Positions 34,139 through 43,630 of a DNA stretch of 64,000 bases are shown here, one piece after another (positions within the stretch are counted from its first letter, which is position 1; every line of letters begins with the position of its first letter). Source of the DNA: Synergistaceae bacterium DZ-S4 (GTDB lineage Bacteria; Synergistota; Synergistia; Synergistales; Synergistaceae); contig JAPCWD010000002.1 of the NCBI GenBank assembly GCA_025943965.1, forward strand, positions 62,001 to 126,000. The letters are read 5' to 3'. The notes under the pieces are model-generated. The model saw nothing but the letters and a program-made list of their open reading frames with translations, was not told the origin of the DNA and made no database searches. A program made the position numbers and the translations under genes.

Positions 34139-35602
34139 GTGAACATTGTTAAATGTGAAAAGGGCTTCGATCATGCCGGTGTCGAGCTGATTGGGATACT
34201 CGCTGAAGAGGCCTCGCCTGAGTCTGTCTTTCTTGCCCCCCTTGAAGGGGAGATGCTCGAACTATGCCGCAGCGCCGTAATAAACGAAAAGTTCAAAGGG
34301 AAGGCCGGCACGATGATAAAGATCCCCGTTTTGCACGGGTCGGTCAAATATGTCGTTGTACACGGATTGGGAAATGAAAAAGAGACCTTCCAGGAAAATA
34401 TAAGGGAGGGAAGTTTTTCGGTATTGAGGACTGCTGCTGCCAAAAGGTGTTCGAACGTACTTCTGGTCATGCCCCGGGCGGAAGAGAGGATATCTTCCAG
34501 GTCTGCCGCAGAGGGATCCGTTCTGGGATGCTACGTTTTTGATAAATACCTTTCTCAGGAAGAGGACGAAAAACTTATATCCCCCGACTGTCTCTACGTT
34601 GCCGGGGCCGACCAGGAGGGGCTTTCCGAAGGCAGGATCCTGGCAGAGGCACAGTGCTACACAAGAGATATTGCCAACGAACCCGGAAATGTCATAACGC
34701 CTGTCGCACTTGCGGAAAAAGCCGTCTCCCTTGCGGAAGAGCTTGGCCTAAGATGTGAAATATGGGATGAGGCGAAGATCCTTAAAGAGAAAATGGGAGC
34801 TTTCCACGCAGTTGCGAAAGGCTCCGCCAATCCGCCCAGGTTCATAACCCTTACATGGTCTCCGGAAGGAGAGTGCAGGGGACATGTCGTACTTGTGGGA
34901 AAGGGGCTTACCTTTGACAGCGGCGGTCTCGATATCAAGCCTGCTGACTACATGACGACCATGAAGGGCGACAAAAGCGGGGCTTGCGCCGTCCTCGGAG
35001 CTGTCAGGGCCGCCGCCGGCTTAAAGCTTCCATGGAAAGTCACGGCAATAATAGCTGCGGCAGAAAATATGCCGGGAGGAAGCGCGTACAGGCCTGACGA
35101 CATACTGCGCGCCCGGAACGGAAAGACGATCGAAGTCAACAACACAGATGCCGAAGGCAGGCTTACCCTCGCCGATGCACTCGCTTTCGCATCGGAACTG
35201 AAGCCCGACAAGATAGTTGACATTGCTACTCTTACCGGCGCCTGCGCCGTAGCGCTGGGGACCAACACGGGAGGCCTCTTCACAAATAACGATGCCTTCG
35301 GGGAAGAGGTGCTGGCTGCCGCAAAAATGGCAGGCGAACGTTTCTGGAAACTGCCTATGGACGACCCGACCCTCAGAAAAGCAATAAAGTCACCTGTCGC
35401 CGACCTTGTTAATTCGGGAGGAAGGTACGGAGGGGCGATAACAGCGGCGATGTTCCTCGAGGCATTTGTAGGCAAGGATATCCCTTGGGTCCATCTGGAT
35501 ATCGCTGCAGCCGATTTTATTAAGGAACAGAGAAGCTACTATGTCAAAGGCGCATCGGGTTTCGGGACAAGGACCCTGACAACGCTCATCATGACGATGT
35601 AA
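34139..35602 (+). CDS. pepA: leucyl aminopeptidase (M17)
   Basis: Two-metal cytosolic aminopeptidase, usually a hexamer. The variable N-terminal domain spans about residues 1-170; the catalytic domain shows LVGKGLTFDSGGLDIKP with a metal-binding Lys/Asp, MKGDKSGACAVLGA (Asp and catalytic Lys), the signature NNTDAEGRLTLADAL (Asp, Glu and catalytic Arg) and ATLTGACAVALG. 487 residues, typical. The start is GTG at 34139 with TGGAGGG upstream. The amidohydrolase gene follows 14 nt later. Confidence 0.95.
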   Translation: MNIVKCEKGFDHAGVELIGILAEEASPESVFLAPLEGEMLELCRSAVINEKFKGKAGTMIKIPVLHGSVKYVVVHGLGNEKETFQENIREGSFSVLRTAAAKRCSNVLLVMPRAEERISSRSAAEGSVLGCYVFDKYLSQEEDEKLISPDCLYVAGADQEGLSEGRILAEAQCYTRDIANEPGNVITPVALAEKAVSLAEELGLRCEIWDEAKILKEKMGAFHAVAKGSANPPRFITLTWSPEGECRGHVVLVGKGLTFDSGGLDIKPADYMTTMKGDKSGACAVLGAVRAAAGLKLPWKVTAIIAAAENMPGGSAYRPDDILRARNGKTIEVNNTDAEGRLTLADALAFASELKPDKIVDIATLTGACAVALGTNTGGLFTNNDAFGEEVLAAAKMAGERFWKLPMDDPTLRKAIKSPVADLVNSGGRYGGAITAAMFLEAFVGKDIPWVHLDIAAADFIKEQRSYYVKGASGFGTRTLTTLIMTM

Positions 35603-35616
35603 AGGTGGTACGACCG

Positions 35617-37254
35617 ATGGGGGATGTACAGAGAAATGATTCCATAGCACTTATCAACGGCGTTGTCTACCCGATGACATCCCCGGGCAGGGCAAAGGCG
35701 CTGTACGCAAAAAACGGCATCATACAGGCTATCGGAAGCGATAAAGAAATACTCTCGCTGTGCGACAGCAGGACTACTGTCCTGGATATAAAGGGAAAGT
35801 ATCTGATGCCGGGCATGACGGATACCCACAACCATCTACTGGCTACCGGCAGGAGCCTTGAGACCCTTAACCTCTCGGGAACGTCCTCTGTCGAAGAGAT
35901 CATAGCGAAAAGCCTTGACTTCCTTTCGGGATCACCGATAAGCAAGGGACAGTGGTTTTTCGCGCGCGGGTGGGATCAGAACCATCTTGAGGAAAAGAGG
36001 TTTCCCAACAGGCACGATCTGGACAGGATAGCTGCAGATATCCCGCTTTTCTTTGAGAGGTCGTGCGGACATATTGCATCGCTGAACTCCAAAGCACTTG
36101 AGATACTGAGGATAGGAAAGGGATTCAAGATATCGGGCGGTGTAGTCAATTCGGATGAAAACGGCGAGCCGACGGGAGTAGTCAGTGAAGCGGCGGTGAA
36201 CTGGGTCAGGATGAACATTCCGGAGTCGTCCGACGAGACGCTTGCCAGATGGTATAAGAGAGCCGCCGAAGAGATGGTCAAGCTTGGCATTACCTCGGTC
36301 CAGACCGATGATCTTGGTATAGTCGGAAGCACAGACAGGATCTTCAGGCTTTACGAACAGATGGAGCTGGACGACAAGATGCCTCTCCGAATTGCGGAAC
36401 AGTGGCATCTGAGAGATGAAACCGAACTCTCGACCTTTATCGAATGCGGTTATCACCAAAGGAACGGGATCAGCTATTTCTCTTCCGGCCCCCTCAAGAT
36501 CCATGTTGACGGCACACTGGGTGCCAAGACTGCCGCTCTAAGAGAGGAATATTCGGACGAACCCGGCAACAGAGGCATATACGCGAGGTCGCAGGGTGAA
36601 CTTGACCGTCTCACCGTGATAGCCCAGGAAGCAGGGATGCAGGTGGCATACTACGCGATCGGAGACGGCGCGATAGAAAGGTGCCTCAATTCCGTTGAAT
36701 CTGCCAAAGGACCTGCGTCAGATAATGCGGGACCGGTATCGCACAGAATAGTCCACTGCCAGGTCGGAGCCAACGACATATACAGGAGGATGGCAGACCT
36801 GGGTGTTATGGCGGACATCCAGCCGGCGTTTGTGACATCAGACTGGCCGATAGTAATGTCAAGGCTCGGAGCGGAGAGAGCCAGATGGAGCTATGCATGG
36901 AAGACTCTCCTGCAGTTCGGTATAACAGTGGGAGCGGGATCAGATTCACCTACAGAGCCTCTTGACCCGCTTCTCGGCATAAGAGCCGCAATATTGAGAA
37001 AAGACCTTTCAAACCAACCGGAACACGGATGGCTTCCTTCAGAAAAGCTTGACAGAGTCGAGGCCTTTTCCATGTACACAAAGGGAGGAGCGCTGGTATG
37101 CGGGGAAGAAGACTTCCGCGGAACACTCGAGGTTGGTAAGGCTGCGGATGTTATCGCCTATATGGAGAACCCGTTCAAGATAGACGACGATGAGATCCAA
37201 GATCTTGAAATAGGATTAACGGTAGTGGACGGGAGGATACGCTATATTCGTTAG
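35617..37254 (+). CDS. amidohydrolase family protein (YtcJ-like)
   Basis: Metal-dependent hydrolase of the amidohydrolase-3 group, acting on C-N bonds of unknown compounds. The metal motif is MPGMTDTHNHLLATGRSL; other family markers are FFARGWDQNHLEE, SCGHIASLNSKAL, IHVDGTLGAKTAALREEY, the late AGSDSPTEPLDPLLGI and the closing GTLEVGKAADVIAYMENPF. 545 residues. I choose ATG 35617 with AAAGGTGG about 9 nt upstream; a GTG at 35605 lies too close to that site. It follows pepA and precedes the desulfidase gene, so it may be part of a peptide or amino-acid operon. Confidence 0.88.
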   Translation: MGDVQRNDSIALINGVVYPMTSPGRAKALYAKNGIIQAIGSDKEILSLCDSRTTVLDIKGKYLMPGMTDTHNHLLATGRSLETLNLSGTSSVEEIIAKSLDFLSGSPISKGQWFFARGWDQNHLEEKRFPNRHDLDRIAADIPLFFERSCGHIASLNSKALEILRIGKGFKISGGVVNSDENGEPTGVVSEAAVNWVRMNIPESSDETLARWYKRAAEEMVKLGITSVQTDDLGIVGSTDRIFRLYEQMELDDKMPLRIAEQWHLRDETELSTFIECGYHQRNGISYFSSGPLKIHVDGTLGAKTAALREEYSDEPGNRGIYARSQGELDRLTVIAQEAGMQVAYYAIGDGAIERCLNSVESAKGPASDNAGPVSHRIVHCQVGANDIYRRMADLGVMADIQPAFVTSDWPIVMSRLGAERARWSYAWKTLLQFGITVGAGSDSPTEPLDPLLGIRAAILRKDLSNQPEHGWLPSEKLDRVEAFSMYTKGGALVCGEEDFRGTLEVGKAADVIAYMENPFKIDDDEIQDLEIGLTVVDGRIRYIR

Positions 37255-37267
37255 GAGGGGTCCGGAT

Positions 37268-38602
37268 ATGCTGACGCTCAAAGATTTCCTTGCGAAAGAA
37301 GTAAGACCTGCACTGGGATGCACTGATCCGGGGGCGGTAGCACTGGCTGTGGCCAGGGCCTGCAAAGAACTCCCAGTCAGGGAGGAGGTGGCTTCCATAA
37401 GGGTAACAGTCAGCGGAAGCATCTACAAAAACGGAATGGCGGTCGGCATACCGGGAACGAGGGGTGCAAGGGGGAACGCAATGGCAGCCGCCATGGGCGC
37501 GATCTGCGGAGACCCGGACCTCGGCCTTGAAGTGCTCAGAAACAGCACTGCGAAGGATGTTGAGAAAGCCGAAAAGTGGGTCAAGGAAGAGAGAGTGACG
37601 ATCTACTGCGATCCCGACAGAAGCGGTGTCTATGTGCTTGCCTCCATCTTTACGCCCGGACATAAATCTGTCTGTCTTGTAAGCGGGAATTACAACCATA
37701 TAGAAAAAGTCATACTTGACGGCGTTACTGTAATGGAAGACTTATCAGACCCTTCCGCATCCTTGATAGGGTTTGAAGATGACGGTTTCCCGGGGATATT
37801 CACGGAGGCTCTCAAGCTGGCAGACGAGATGGATGAAGATGACAAAAAATTCCTTCTGTCAGGCATCAAGATGAACATGGCAGTGGCCGTGGGAGGTTAC
37901 AAACCCAGCGAAGTCTGTTCGACCTGCGGGGAATGTGTGCAGGGAAGCCGCTTTGGCAGAACACTGAGGGAAATATATGGCAATGCAGAGTCTGAAGATA
38001 TCGCACTGAAGATAAGGAGCGTAACCGCGGCTGCAGCTGATGCAAGGATGTCGGGGATACTCCTGCCTGTAATGAGCAGCGCCGGCAGCGGCAACCACGG
38101 GATCACAGCGATCCTTCCGATCGCAGTTCTGGGAAAACATCTTAACAGATCTGACGATGAGATAGCGAAGGCTCTTGCCGTCAGCCATATATCAACGAGC
38201 TTTGTCAAAAGGCGTCTTGGGCGGATGTCAGTCGTCTGCGGCTGCTCGGTCGCTGCCGGAGCAGGTTCTGCCGCGGGGATGACCTGCCTGATGGGCGGTA
38301 CTGAGGTCCAGATGGCAGATGGGATGCAGCTGCTGCTTTCAAACCTTGCCGGCATGCTTTGTGACGGGGCAAAGGAGAGCTGCGCACTTAAGGTGAGCTC
38401 AGCATCGACCGAGGCATATTTTGCTGCCAGATGGGCGTTGGCCGGACAAAAACTGGGGATCCCGCAGGGAGTCTTCGGGGAGTCGCTCGAGCAGACCATC
38501 GAAAACGTTGCCCGGGTCACCCGTGAGGGAATGAAAAATGTGGACAGGGTAATAATTGAGATACTTGACCAGCGTCATCGCCCTTCAGCCGAGAACTTTT
38601 AG
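37268..38602 (+). CDS. cyuA: UPF0597 family L-cysteine desulfidase / serine dehydratase-like protein
   Basis: Resembles CyuA (YhaM) and archaeal cysteine desulfidase, iron-sulfur enzymes that split cysteine into pyruvate, ammonia and sulfide; the family also relates to the alpha chain of serine dehydratases. Features: EVRPALGCTDPGAVALA near the N-terminus, SGSIYKNGMAVGIPGTRG, SSAGSGNHGITAILPI, VCGCSVAAGAGSAAGMTCL and a C-terminal LSNLAGMLCDGAKESCALK. The cysteines in CTDP, CGCS and LCDGAKESC can ligate a cluster. 444 residues fits. It lies 13 nt after the amidohydrolase and 3 nt before recD2. Confidence 0.85.
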   Translation: MLTLKDFLAKEVRPALGCTDPGAVALAVARACKELPVREEVASIRVTVSGSIYKNGMAVGIPGTRGARGNAMAAAMGAICGDPDLGLEVLRNSTAKDVEKAEKWVKEERVTIYCDPDRSGVYVLASIFTPGHKSVCLVSGNYNHIEKVILDGVTVMEDLSDPSASLIGFEDDGFPGIFTEALKLADEMDEDDKKFLLSGIKMNMAVAVGGYKPSEVCSTCGECVQGSRFGRTLREIYGNAESEDIALKIRSVTAAAADARMSGILLPVMSSAGSGNHGITAILPIAVLGKHLNRSDDEIAKALAVSHISTSFVKRRLGRMSVVCGCSVAAGAGSAAGMTCLMGGTEVQMADGMQLLLSNLAGMLCDGAKESCALKVSSASTEAYFAARWALAGQKLGIPQGVFGESLEQTIENVARVTREGMKNVDRVIIEILDQRHRPSAENF

Positions 38603-38605
38603 CAG

Positions 38606-40837
38606 ATGGTACACAACGGACGCCGGTATCCCTCGGATGCAGAAGAAACAAAGGAACTAACCGGTCAGATAGAAAGAGTGACATACAATGACGCGGAGAG
38701 CGGCTATGCCGTTCTCCGCATTGCTGTGAAAGGTTATCCCGATCTGGTCACCGCAGTTGGAACGATAGCTTCCCCCGCTGTTGGTGAGGTCCTGAACATG
38801 CGAGGTGTATGGATCGAGCATCCAAAGTTTGGATCACAGTTCAAAATTATGGAATATAAGTCCTTCGCGCCCTCATCCGTCAAAGGAATGGAAAAATACC
38901 TGGGCTCGGGCCTTATTAAGGGAATAGGCCCTTCAATAGCGGAAAAGATAGTCTCTCTTTTCGGAGCGGATGCATTCGAGATACTTGATTCGCACCCTGA
39001 GAGGCTGATTGAGATAGAGGGGGTTGGTGAGAAGAAAGCCGCGGCCATACAAGAAGCCTGGCTGGAACAGAGAGAAGTGCGCGGGGTCATGCTTTTCCTT
39101 CAGAGCCACGGTATAGGGACAGGTTATGCGCTGAGGGTCTTCAGGCATTACGGAAGCGCCTCTGTACGGGTACTGGAGGAAAATCCCTACCGGCTGGCAA
39201 TAGACATATTCGGGATCGGGTTCATGACTGCTGACAAGATCGCTTCAGGCATGGGCTTCAGCAGGGAGTCCCCGCTGCGCATCAGGGCCGGAGTGCTTCA
39301 TGTCATGAACGAGCTGACCAGAGAAGGACATGTATTTGTCCCTGTAGAGGAACTTACCGCATCCGCTGCGGAGATCCTTTCCGTCTCTTCCGAAGTGGTC
39401 GAAAAAGGTATAGAGGATGCAAGGCTGAACCAGGAACTTATCATCGAATGGTATACTGACGCAGATAAAAAGGACGACTGCGCAGTCTATCTGCCCGCCT
39501 TTCATTATGCCGAAGTTCATTCTGCGAAGAATCTTTGTTCGATCCTGTCGTCACCCTTCAACGGGCAGTACGCCGATCCCGAGGTGGTCATACCATGGGT
39601 CCAGAGGGAATTGGGGATCAGCTTTGCCGGCCGGCAGACTGAAGCCCTGAAAACGGCTCTCAGTTCACAGGTCATGGTCATAACCGGCGGCCCGGGCACA
39701 GGGAAAACGACTCTGATCAAAGCTATTATGAAGATCAGGTCTGCCAGGGGTTTTAAAATCATGCTTGCCGCCCCGACGGGAAGGGCTGCCAAAAGAATGA
39801 CCGAGGCTACTGGCCATGAGGCGAAGACTATCCACAGGATGCTTGAATACACAGGCAGCACGATGTCCGGCGGAGACTTCATGAGGAATGAGACGAATCC
39901 GCTGGACTGCGACCTTCTTGTAGTGGACGAAGCCTCGATGATCGACCAGGTCCTCTTTCACCATCTTCTTAAAGCTGTTCCCAAAGGATCATCCGTCATT
40001 TTTGTCGGGGACGTTGATCAGCTGCCATCAGTAGGCCCGGGCAATGTCCTGAAGGACATAATTGATTCGGGAGTCTGCCCTGTCGTCCATTTAAATGAGA
40101 TCTACAGACAAAGCCGGGAGAGCATGATAATCGTCAACGCTCACAGGATCAACAGCGGTGAAATGCCCTTCCTTGATGAGAGGGGAGAGGTTTCCTCCCT
40201 GAGCGATTTCTATTTTATTGAGGAAAGCGACCCGGATAAGGCGCTGGAGATAATAAAAAGGCTGGTTACCCTGAGGATGCCACAGAAATTCGGGCTCGAT
40301 CCCGTGAGGGACATACAGGTCCTCACCCCTATGCACAGGGGATCCGTGGGGACTGCAAGGCTGAATTTGGAGCTGAGAGAGGCCCTGAATACCTGTCAGG
40401 GGTCAAAAGTTTTGAGGATGGGCAGGACTCTCCAGGAAGGCGATAAGGTAATGCAGATACGCAACAACTACGAGAAGGACGTATATAACGGCGACATCGG
40501 CACGGTCGTCAGGATAGACGGGGAAGAGAGCAGGGTCATTGTCGAAATGGACAGCGGCCGTGTATCATACGATTTTTCGGAGCTGGACGAACTGACCCAT
40601 GCATATGCCGTATCCATCCATAAATCACAGGGCTCGGAATACCCGGCCGTCGTGATCCCTATAATGACCCAGCACTACATGATGCTCCAGAGGAACCTGC
40701 TTTACACGGGCATCACAAGAGGCAAGAAGCTGGTCGTTGTCATTGGCACGAGAAAAGCTGTCGCGATAGCCGTAAAAAACGACAAGACGCGTAAAAGATA
40801 TACCCGGCTTGCAGAGAGGCTGAAAAGCTGCTTTTAA
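38606..40837 (+). CDS. recD2: RecD2-type DNA helicase
   Basis: SF1B 5'-3' helicase found in bacteria without RecBC, involved in repair and fork stability. The N-terminal 330 residues hold a helix-hairpin-helix region (GLIKGIGPSIAEKIVSLFG, IEGVGEKKAAAIQE). The motor has Walker A ITGGPGTGKTTLIKAI, Walker B LVVDEASMID, motif III FVGDVDQLPSVGPGN, and the C-terminal SIHKSQGSEYPAVVIPI and YTGITRGKKLVVVIG. 743 residues is normal. Its promoter may lie in the upstream desulfidase gene, 3 nt away; no functional link to that enzyme is implied. Confidence 0.94.
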   Translation: MVHNGRRYPSDAEETKELTGQIERVTYNDAESGYAVLRIAVKGYPDLVTAVGTIASPAVGEVLNMRGVWIEHPKFGSQFKIMEYKSFAPSSVKGMEKYLGSGLIKGIGPSIAEKIVSLFGADAFEILDSHPERLIEIEGVGEKKAAAIQEAWLEQREVRGVMLFLQSHGIGTGYALRVFRHYGSASVRVLEENPYRLAIDIFGIGFMTADKIASGMGFSRESPLRIRAGVLHVMNELTREGHVFVPVEELTASAAEILSVSSEVVEKGIEDARLNQELIIEWYTDADKKDDCAVYLPAFHYAEVHSAKNLCSILSSPFNGQYADPEVVIPWVQRELGISFAGRQTEALKTALSSQVMVITGGPGTGKTTLIKAIMKIRSARGFKIMLAAPTGRAAKRMTEATGHEAKTIHRMLEYTGSTMSGGDFMRNETNPLDCDLLVVDEASMIDQVLFHHLLKAVPKGSSVIFVGDVDQLPSVGPGNVLKDIIDSGVCPVVHLNEIYRQSRESMIIVNAHRINSGEMPFLDERGEVSSLSDFYFIEESDPDKALEIIKRLVTLRMPQKFGLDPVRDIQVLTPMHRGSVGTARLNLELREALNTCQGSKVLRMGRTLQEGDKVMQIRNNYEKDVYNGDIGTVVRIDGEESRVIVEMDSGRVSYDFSELDELTHAYAVSIHKSQGSEYPAVVIPIMTQHYMMLQRNLLYTGITRGKKLVVVIGTRKAVAIAVKNDKTRKRYTRLAERLKSCF

Positions 40838-40886
40838 GGGATGAGGTGCGTTCTCGGAGATGGGGTTGTGGAAACAGGACGAAAAG

Positions 40887-40925
40887 AAGATAACGGGCCG
40901 GCGGTGTCTGCCGGCCCGTTATCTT
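40887..40925. terminator. terminator between recD2 and the amino-acid ABC operon
   Basis: A perfect 16-bp stem (40887-40902 with 40910-40925, arms beginning AAGATAACGG) around a 7-nt loop. The minus-strand read-out gives the better T-rich tail, so it mainly ends the ABC transporter operon. Confidence 0.85.
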
Positions 40926-40942
40926 GCTGTAACATCGTCTGT

Positions 40943-42499
40943 TTATATATAGCGTGTTGATGAACGGTAAATATTTTCCCTATGGCCGTATTTTCCGTCC
41001 TTTTCCACCGCGGCCAGCCTTCTTTCCGTATAGCGGGCGAAGCGCACGAACGGAAGTCCCAGCAGGAGATAGATGACGGCTACGATTATGCCTGGGCCGA
41101 AGTAGTCATAATAAGTGGCCGATATCTGTCCGTATGCCTTTGTCAGGTCGACCATCGTTATGATCGATACCAAAGAGGAGTCCTTGAGCAAAGAGATAAA
41201 ATCGTTCGTGATGGGTGGTATGACCACCCTTACCGCCTGCGGAAGGATGACCTCTCTCATGGCCTGCCATCTCGTCATACCCAGGGCAAGGGCCGATTCC
41301 CACTGTGTCCTTGGTATGGCAAAAAGCCCGGAACGGTAGATCTCGGCTTCATACGCAGCGTAGTTCAGTCCCAGTCCGATCGCTCCGGCCCAGAAGGGCG
41401 AGAACTTTACCCCGATGCTCGGAAGCCCGTAGAAGATGAAGAACAGCTGGATCAGAACGGGAGTCCCTCTGACCACTTCAATGTAGAGAGTGGCCACAGA
41501 GGCTATCCATTTGGGAGCAAAGACCCTTGTAATCGCCAGAGTAAGTCCAAGAGTGATCGCAAGTATCATTGCAGTGATGGAGACCTGCATCGTTACGATC
41601 GCGGCACGTCCAAAAGCGGGCAGCGCATCACTGTATCTTTCCAGGCGCTTGGCAAAAGTCAGCTGCGGCCTGTGTGCCTCAGCCCATTCGTTGTACCTTG
41701 AAGCCTCGATCTTAGACGGGCTGTAATCGTTGAACTCTGCTGCCATTTTGGGCGTCCATAAGTTCCATCTGTCGTATATCTCGCGGAGCTTGCCTGAATC
41801 GCGCAGCGCGACAAGGGCCTTGTTTACTTCTGTCAGGAGTTCCTTGTCTTCCATACGAACGGCTATGGCATACTCAAGTTCTCCGACCTCGGGTCCTACA
41901 AACTTTATCTCCGGGTTGAAACCTGCTGAATAGAGAGCTATGGGATGATCGAAAAATGCGGCGTCCAGCCTGCCGTTGGCGAGATCTTCGTAAGTGTTCG
42001 CCTCGACGTTGTATGTCCTTATGTCGATTTCGCCGACCTCTTCAAGCAGTTCCTGAGCGAAGCTTTCCTTGAGAGTCCCGACCTTCTTGCCCCTGCAGTC
42101 CTCAAGGGTCTTTATTGAGTTGTCTTCCTTGCGAACTGCAAGCTGAAGGAAAGTTTTGTAATAGGGGATCGAGAAGTTGACTACCTCTTTGTGCTCAGGC
42201 GTCACTTCAAGTCCGTTTATCGATATGTCGTAAAGCTTCCTGTTAAGTCCGGGGATCAGATTTTCCCAGGCGTTGTTCACATAGACCGGTTTTCTTCCCA
42301 TCTGCTCAGCAAGGGCTTCAACGATGTCCACCTCAAAACCCATCAGTTCATCCGTGTTTTTGGGGTTTGGGAACATGTAGGGAAAGCCGCCCTCGGAATC
42401 CCCGCCCCATGTCAGTTCCTTCTTGTCCTCTGCCAATACAGGGGACGATGAAGAGAGCATGAGCATAAAGAGCACAAGCAGCAGTATCAGTTTTTTCAT
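40943..42499 (-). CDS. polar amino-acid ABC transporter, binding protein fused to permease
   Basis: One polypeptide with a signal peptide or anchor (residues 1-23), a periplasmic binding domain (about 28-265: ELMGFEVDIVEALAEQMG, GLEVTPEHKEVVNFSIPYY, GKKVGTLKESFAQELL) and a permease (about 300-500: RAAIVTMQVSITAMILAI, GTPVLIQLFFIFYGLP, and the EAA-type loop ALALGMTRWQAMREVILPQA). This GlnH-GlnP fusion is known in Gram-positives and some anaerobes. The ligand, probably glutamine, glutamate or another polar residue, is not certain. The ATPase gene lies 1 nt upstream in the same operon. Confidence 0.93.
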   Translation of the reverse strand: MKKLILLLVLFMLMLSSSSPVLAEDKKELTWGGDSEGGFPYMFPNPKNTDELMGFEVDIVEALAEQMGRKPVYVNNAWENLIPGLNRKLYDISINGLEVTPEHKEVVNFSIPYYKTFLQLAVRKEDNSIKTLEDCRGKKVGTLKESFAQELLEEVGEIDIRTYNVEANTYEDLANGRLDAAFFDHPIALYSAGFNPEIKFVGPEVGELEYAIAVRMEDKELLTEVNKALVALRDSGKLREIYDRWNLWTPKMAAEFNDYSPSKIEASRYNEWAEAHRPQLTFAKRLERYSDALPAFGRAAIVTMQVSITAMILAITLGLTLAITRVFAPKWIASVATLYIEVVRGTPVLIQLFFIFYGLPSIGVKFSPFWAGAIGLGLNYAAYEAEIYRSGLFAIPRTQWESALALGMTRWQAMREVILPQAVRVVIPPITNDFISLLKDSSLVSIITMVDLTKAYGQISATYYDYFGPGIIVAVIYLLLGLPFVRFARYTERRLAAVEKDGKYGHRENIYRSSTRYI

Positions 42500-42500
42500 C

Positions 42501-43286
42501 TTATGCTACCCCCGTATTTACGAAGTGGCGCAGGAAAGCCTTTGTCCGTTCGCTCTTAGGGGAAGTGAAAAGTATATCCCCATCGTCGTACTCAACTATC
42601 TCGCCGTTGTCCATGAATATTATGTAGTCAGAGGCATCCCGTGCAAACTTCATTTCATGTGTGACTATGATCTGAGTCATACCCTCGGAGTCGAGGTCCT
42701 TCATAACCTGGAGGACTTCTCCGACCAGCTCGGGATCCAGTGCGGATGTAGGTTCATCATAGAGCATTACCCTGGGGTTCATCGCAAGCGCCCTGGCAAT
42801 AGCAGCTCTCTGGCTCTGGCCTCCGGAGAGTGTAGATGGATATTTTGAAGCGAAACCCTTGAGTCCGACCTTGTCAAGGAGGTTTATTGCCAGTTCATGG
42901 GCTTCATCCTTAGGCTGTTTTTTGACGACCATTGGAGCGAGCATTATATTTTCAATGATCGTCTTGTGCGGGAATAGGTTGTAACTCTGGAAGACCATGC
43001 CGACTTCGCTTCGTATCTCGTGGGCGATGTCGAGCATTTTTTCATCGGGGACCTGCCCCGGGCTGCGCGAGATGGTCACGCCGGCAATGGATATGGAACC
43101 TGAGTCAAGCAGTTCAAGGCAGTTCAGGCAACGCAGGAATGTCGACTTGCCGCATCCCGACGGACCGATGATGGATGCCAGGTCGCCCTCGCGTATGGTG
43201 AAGCTGACATTCTTCAGCACCTCACCGTCTTCAAAGCCCTTACAGAGGTTTTCTACTACAATGAGCGGTTTATTGTTTATATTCAC
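42501..43286 (-). CDS. polar amino-acid ABC transporter ATPase
   Basis: GlnQ-like ATPase of the polar amino-acid uptake family, partner of the fusion permease downstream. Walker A is IIGPSGCGKSTFLRCLN, the Q-loop VGMVFQSYNLFPHKT, the signature LSGGQSQRAAIARA and Walker B VMLYDEPTSALDPE, then IVTHEMKFARD. 261 residues. The start is GTG at 43286, with GGGGG 8 nt upstream. That ribosome binding site lies inside a large palindrome (43296-43332), so translation or transcription may be controlled there. First gene of a two-gene operon. Confidence 0.95.
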   Translation of the reverse strand: MNINNKPLIVVENLCKGFEDGEVLKNVSFTIREGDLASIIGPSGCGKSTFLRCLNCLELLDSGSISIAGVTISRSPGQVPDEKMLDIAHEIRSEVGMVFQSYNLFPHKTIIENIMLAPMVVKKQPKDEAHELAINLLDKVGLKGFASKYPSTLSGGQSQRAAIARALAMNPRVMLYDEPTSALDPELVGEVLQVMKDLDSEGMTQIIVTHEMKFARDASDYIIFMDNGEIVEYDDGDILFTSPKSERTKAFLRHFVNTGVA

Positions 43287-43295
43287 AATTCATAC

Positions 43296-43332
43296 CCCCT
43301 TAAAGAATAGTGTTGACACTTTCTTTTAGGGG
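43296..43332 (-). promoter_or_regulatory. 37-bp palindrome covering the ribosome binding site of the ABC ATPase gene
   Basis: Read on the minus strand, CCCCTAAAAGAA (43332-43321) pairs with TTCTTTAAGGGG (43307-43296) with one mismatch. Between them AGTGT and ACACT form an inner stem around two bases. The last arm is the ribosome binding site of the gene starting at 43286. As RNA it would hide that site; as DNA it is an ideal operator for a dimeric repressor. Confidence 0.7.
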
Positions 43333-43630
43333 TCATATTCGAAGTTGTTTTCCATATATGGGGGAGGCAGTGGAAATTGCTGCTGCGCTGCTGAGTGCGG
43401 ACATATTATTTGCACAGGTCTTGATAAGAAGTCTGCTGAAAGCATTTATGTGTCTGACACACCAGACACCAGTGTTTATTTTCAATTTTTGTCTCACGTC
43501 CCTTCCGTGTAATGACATTTGGAAACATGTGCTCAGTTTAAATGTTTTTGTTCATAAACGCAATGATCTGCATCAGAAAGTTTTGTTGAAAACTTTTCTG
43601 TTTTACAAGACCTCTTTTACAAAAACTGCT
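43333..43630. other. gene-free stretch upstream of the ABC operon
   Basis: No open frame with coding features. It holds an imperfect inverted repeat at 43574-43600 (CAGAAAGTTTT paired with AAAACTTTTCTG) and AT-rich sequence. The promoter of the ABC operon should lie here, but I see no clear -35/-10 pair on the minus strand. Confidence 0.5.

Noticed and set aside
43574..43600. Inverted repeat CAGAAAGTTTT/AAAACTTTTCTG as a terminator
   Set aside because: The T-run follows only on the plus strand, where no gene ends; on the minus strand no T-run follows the small gene.
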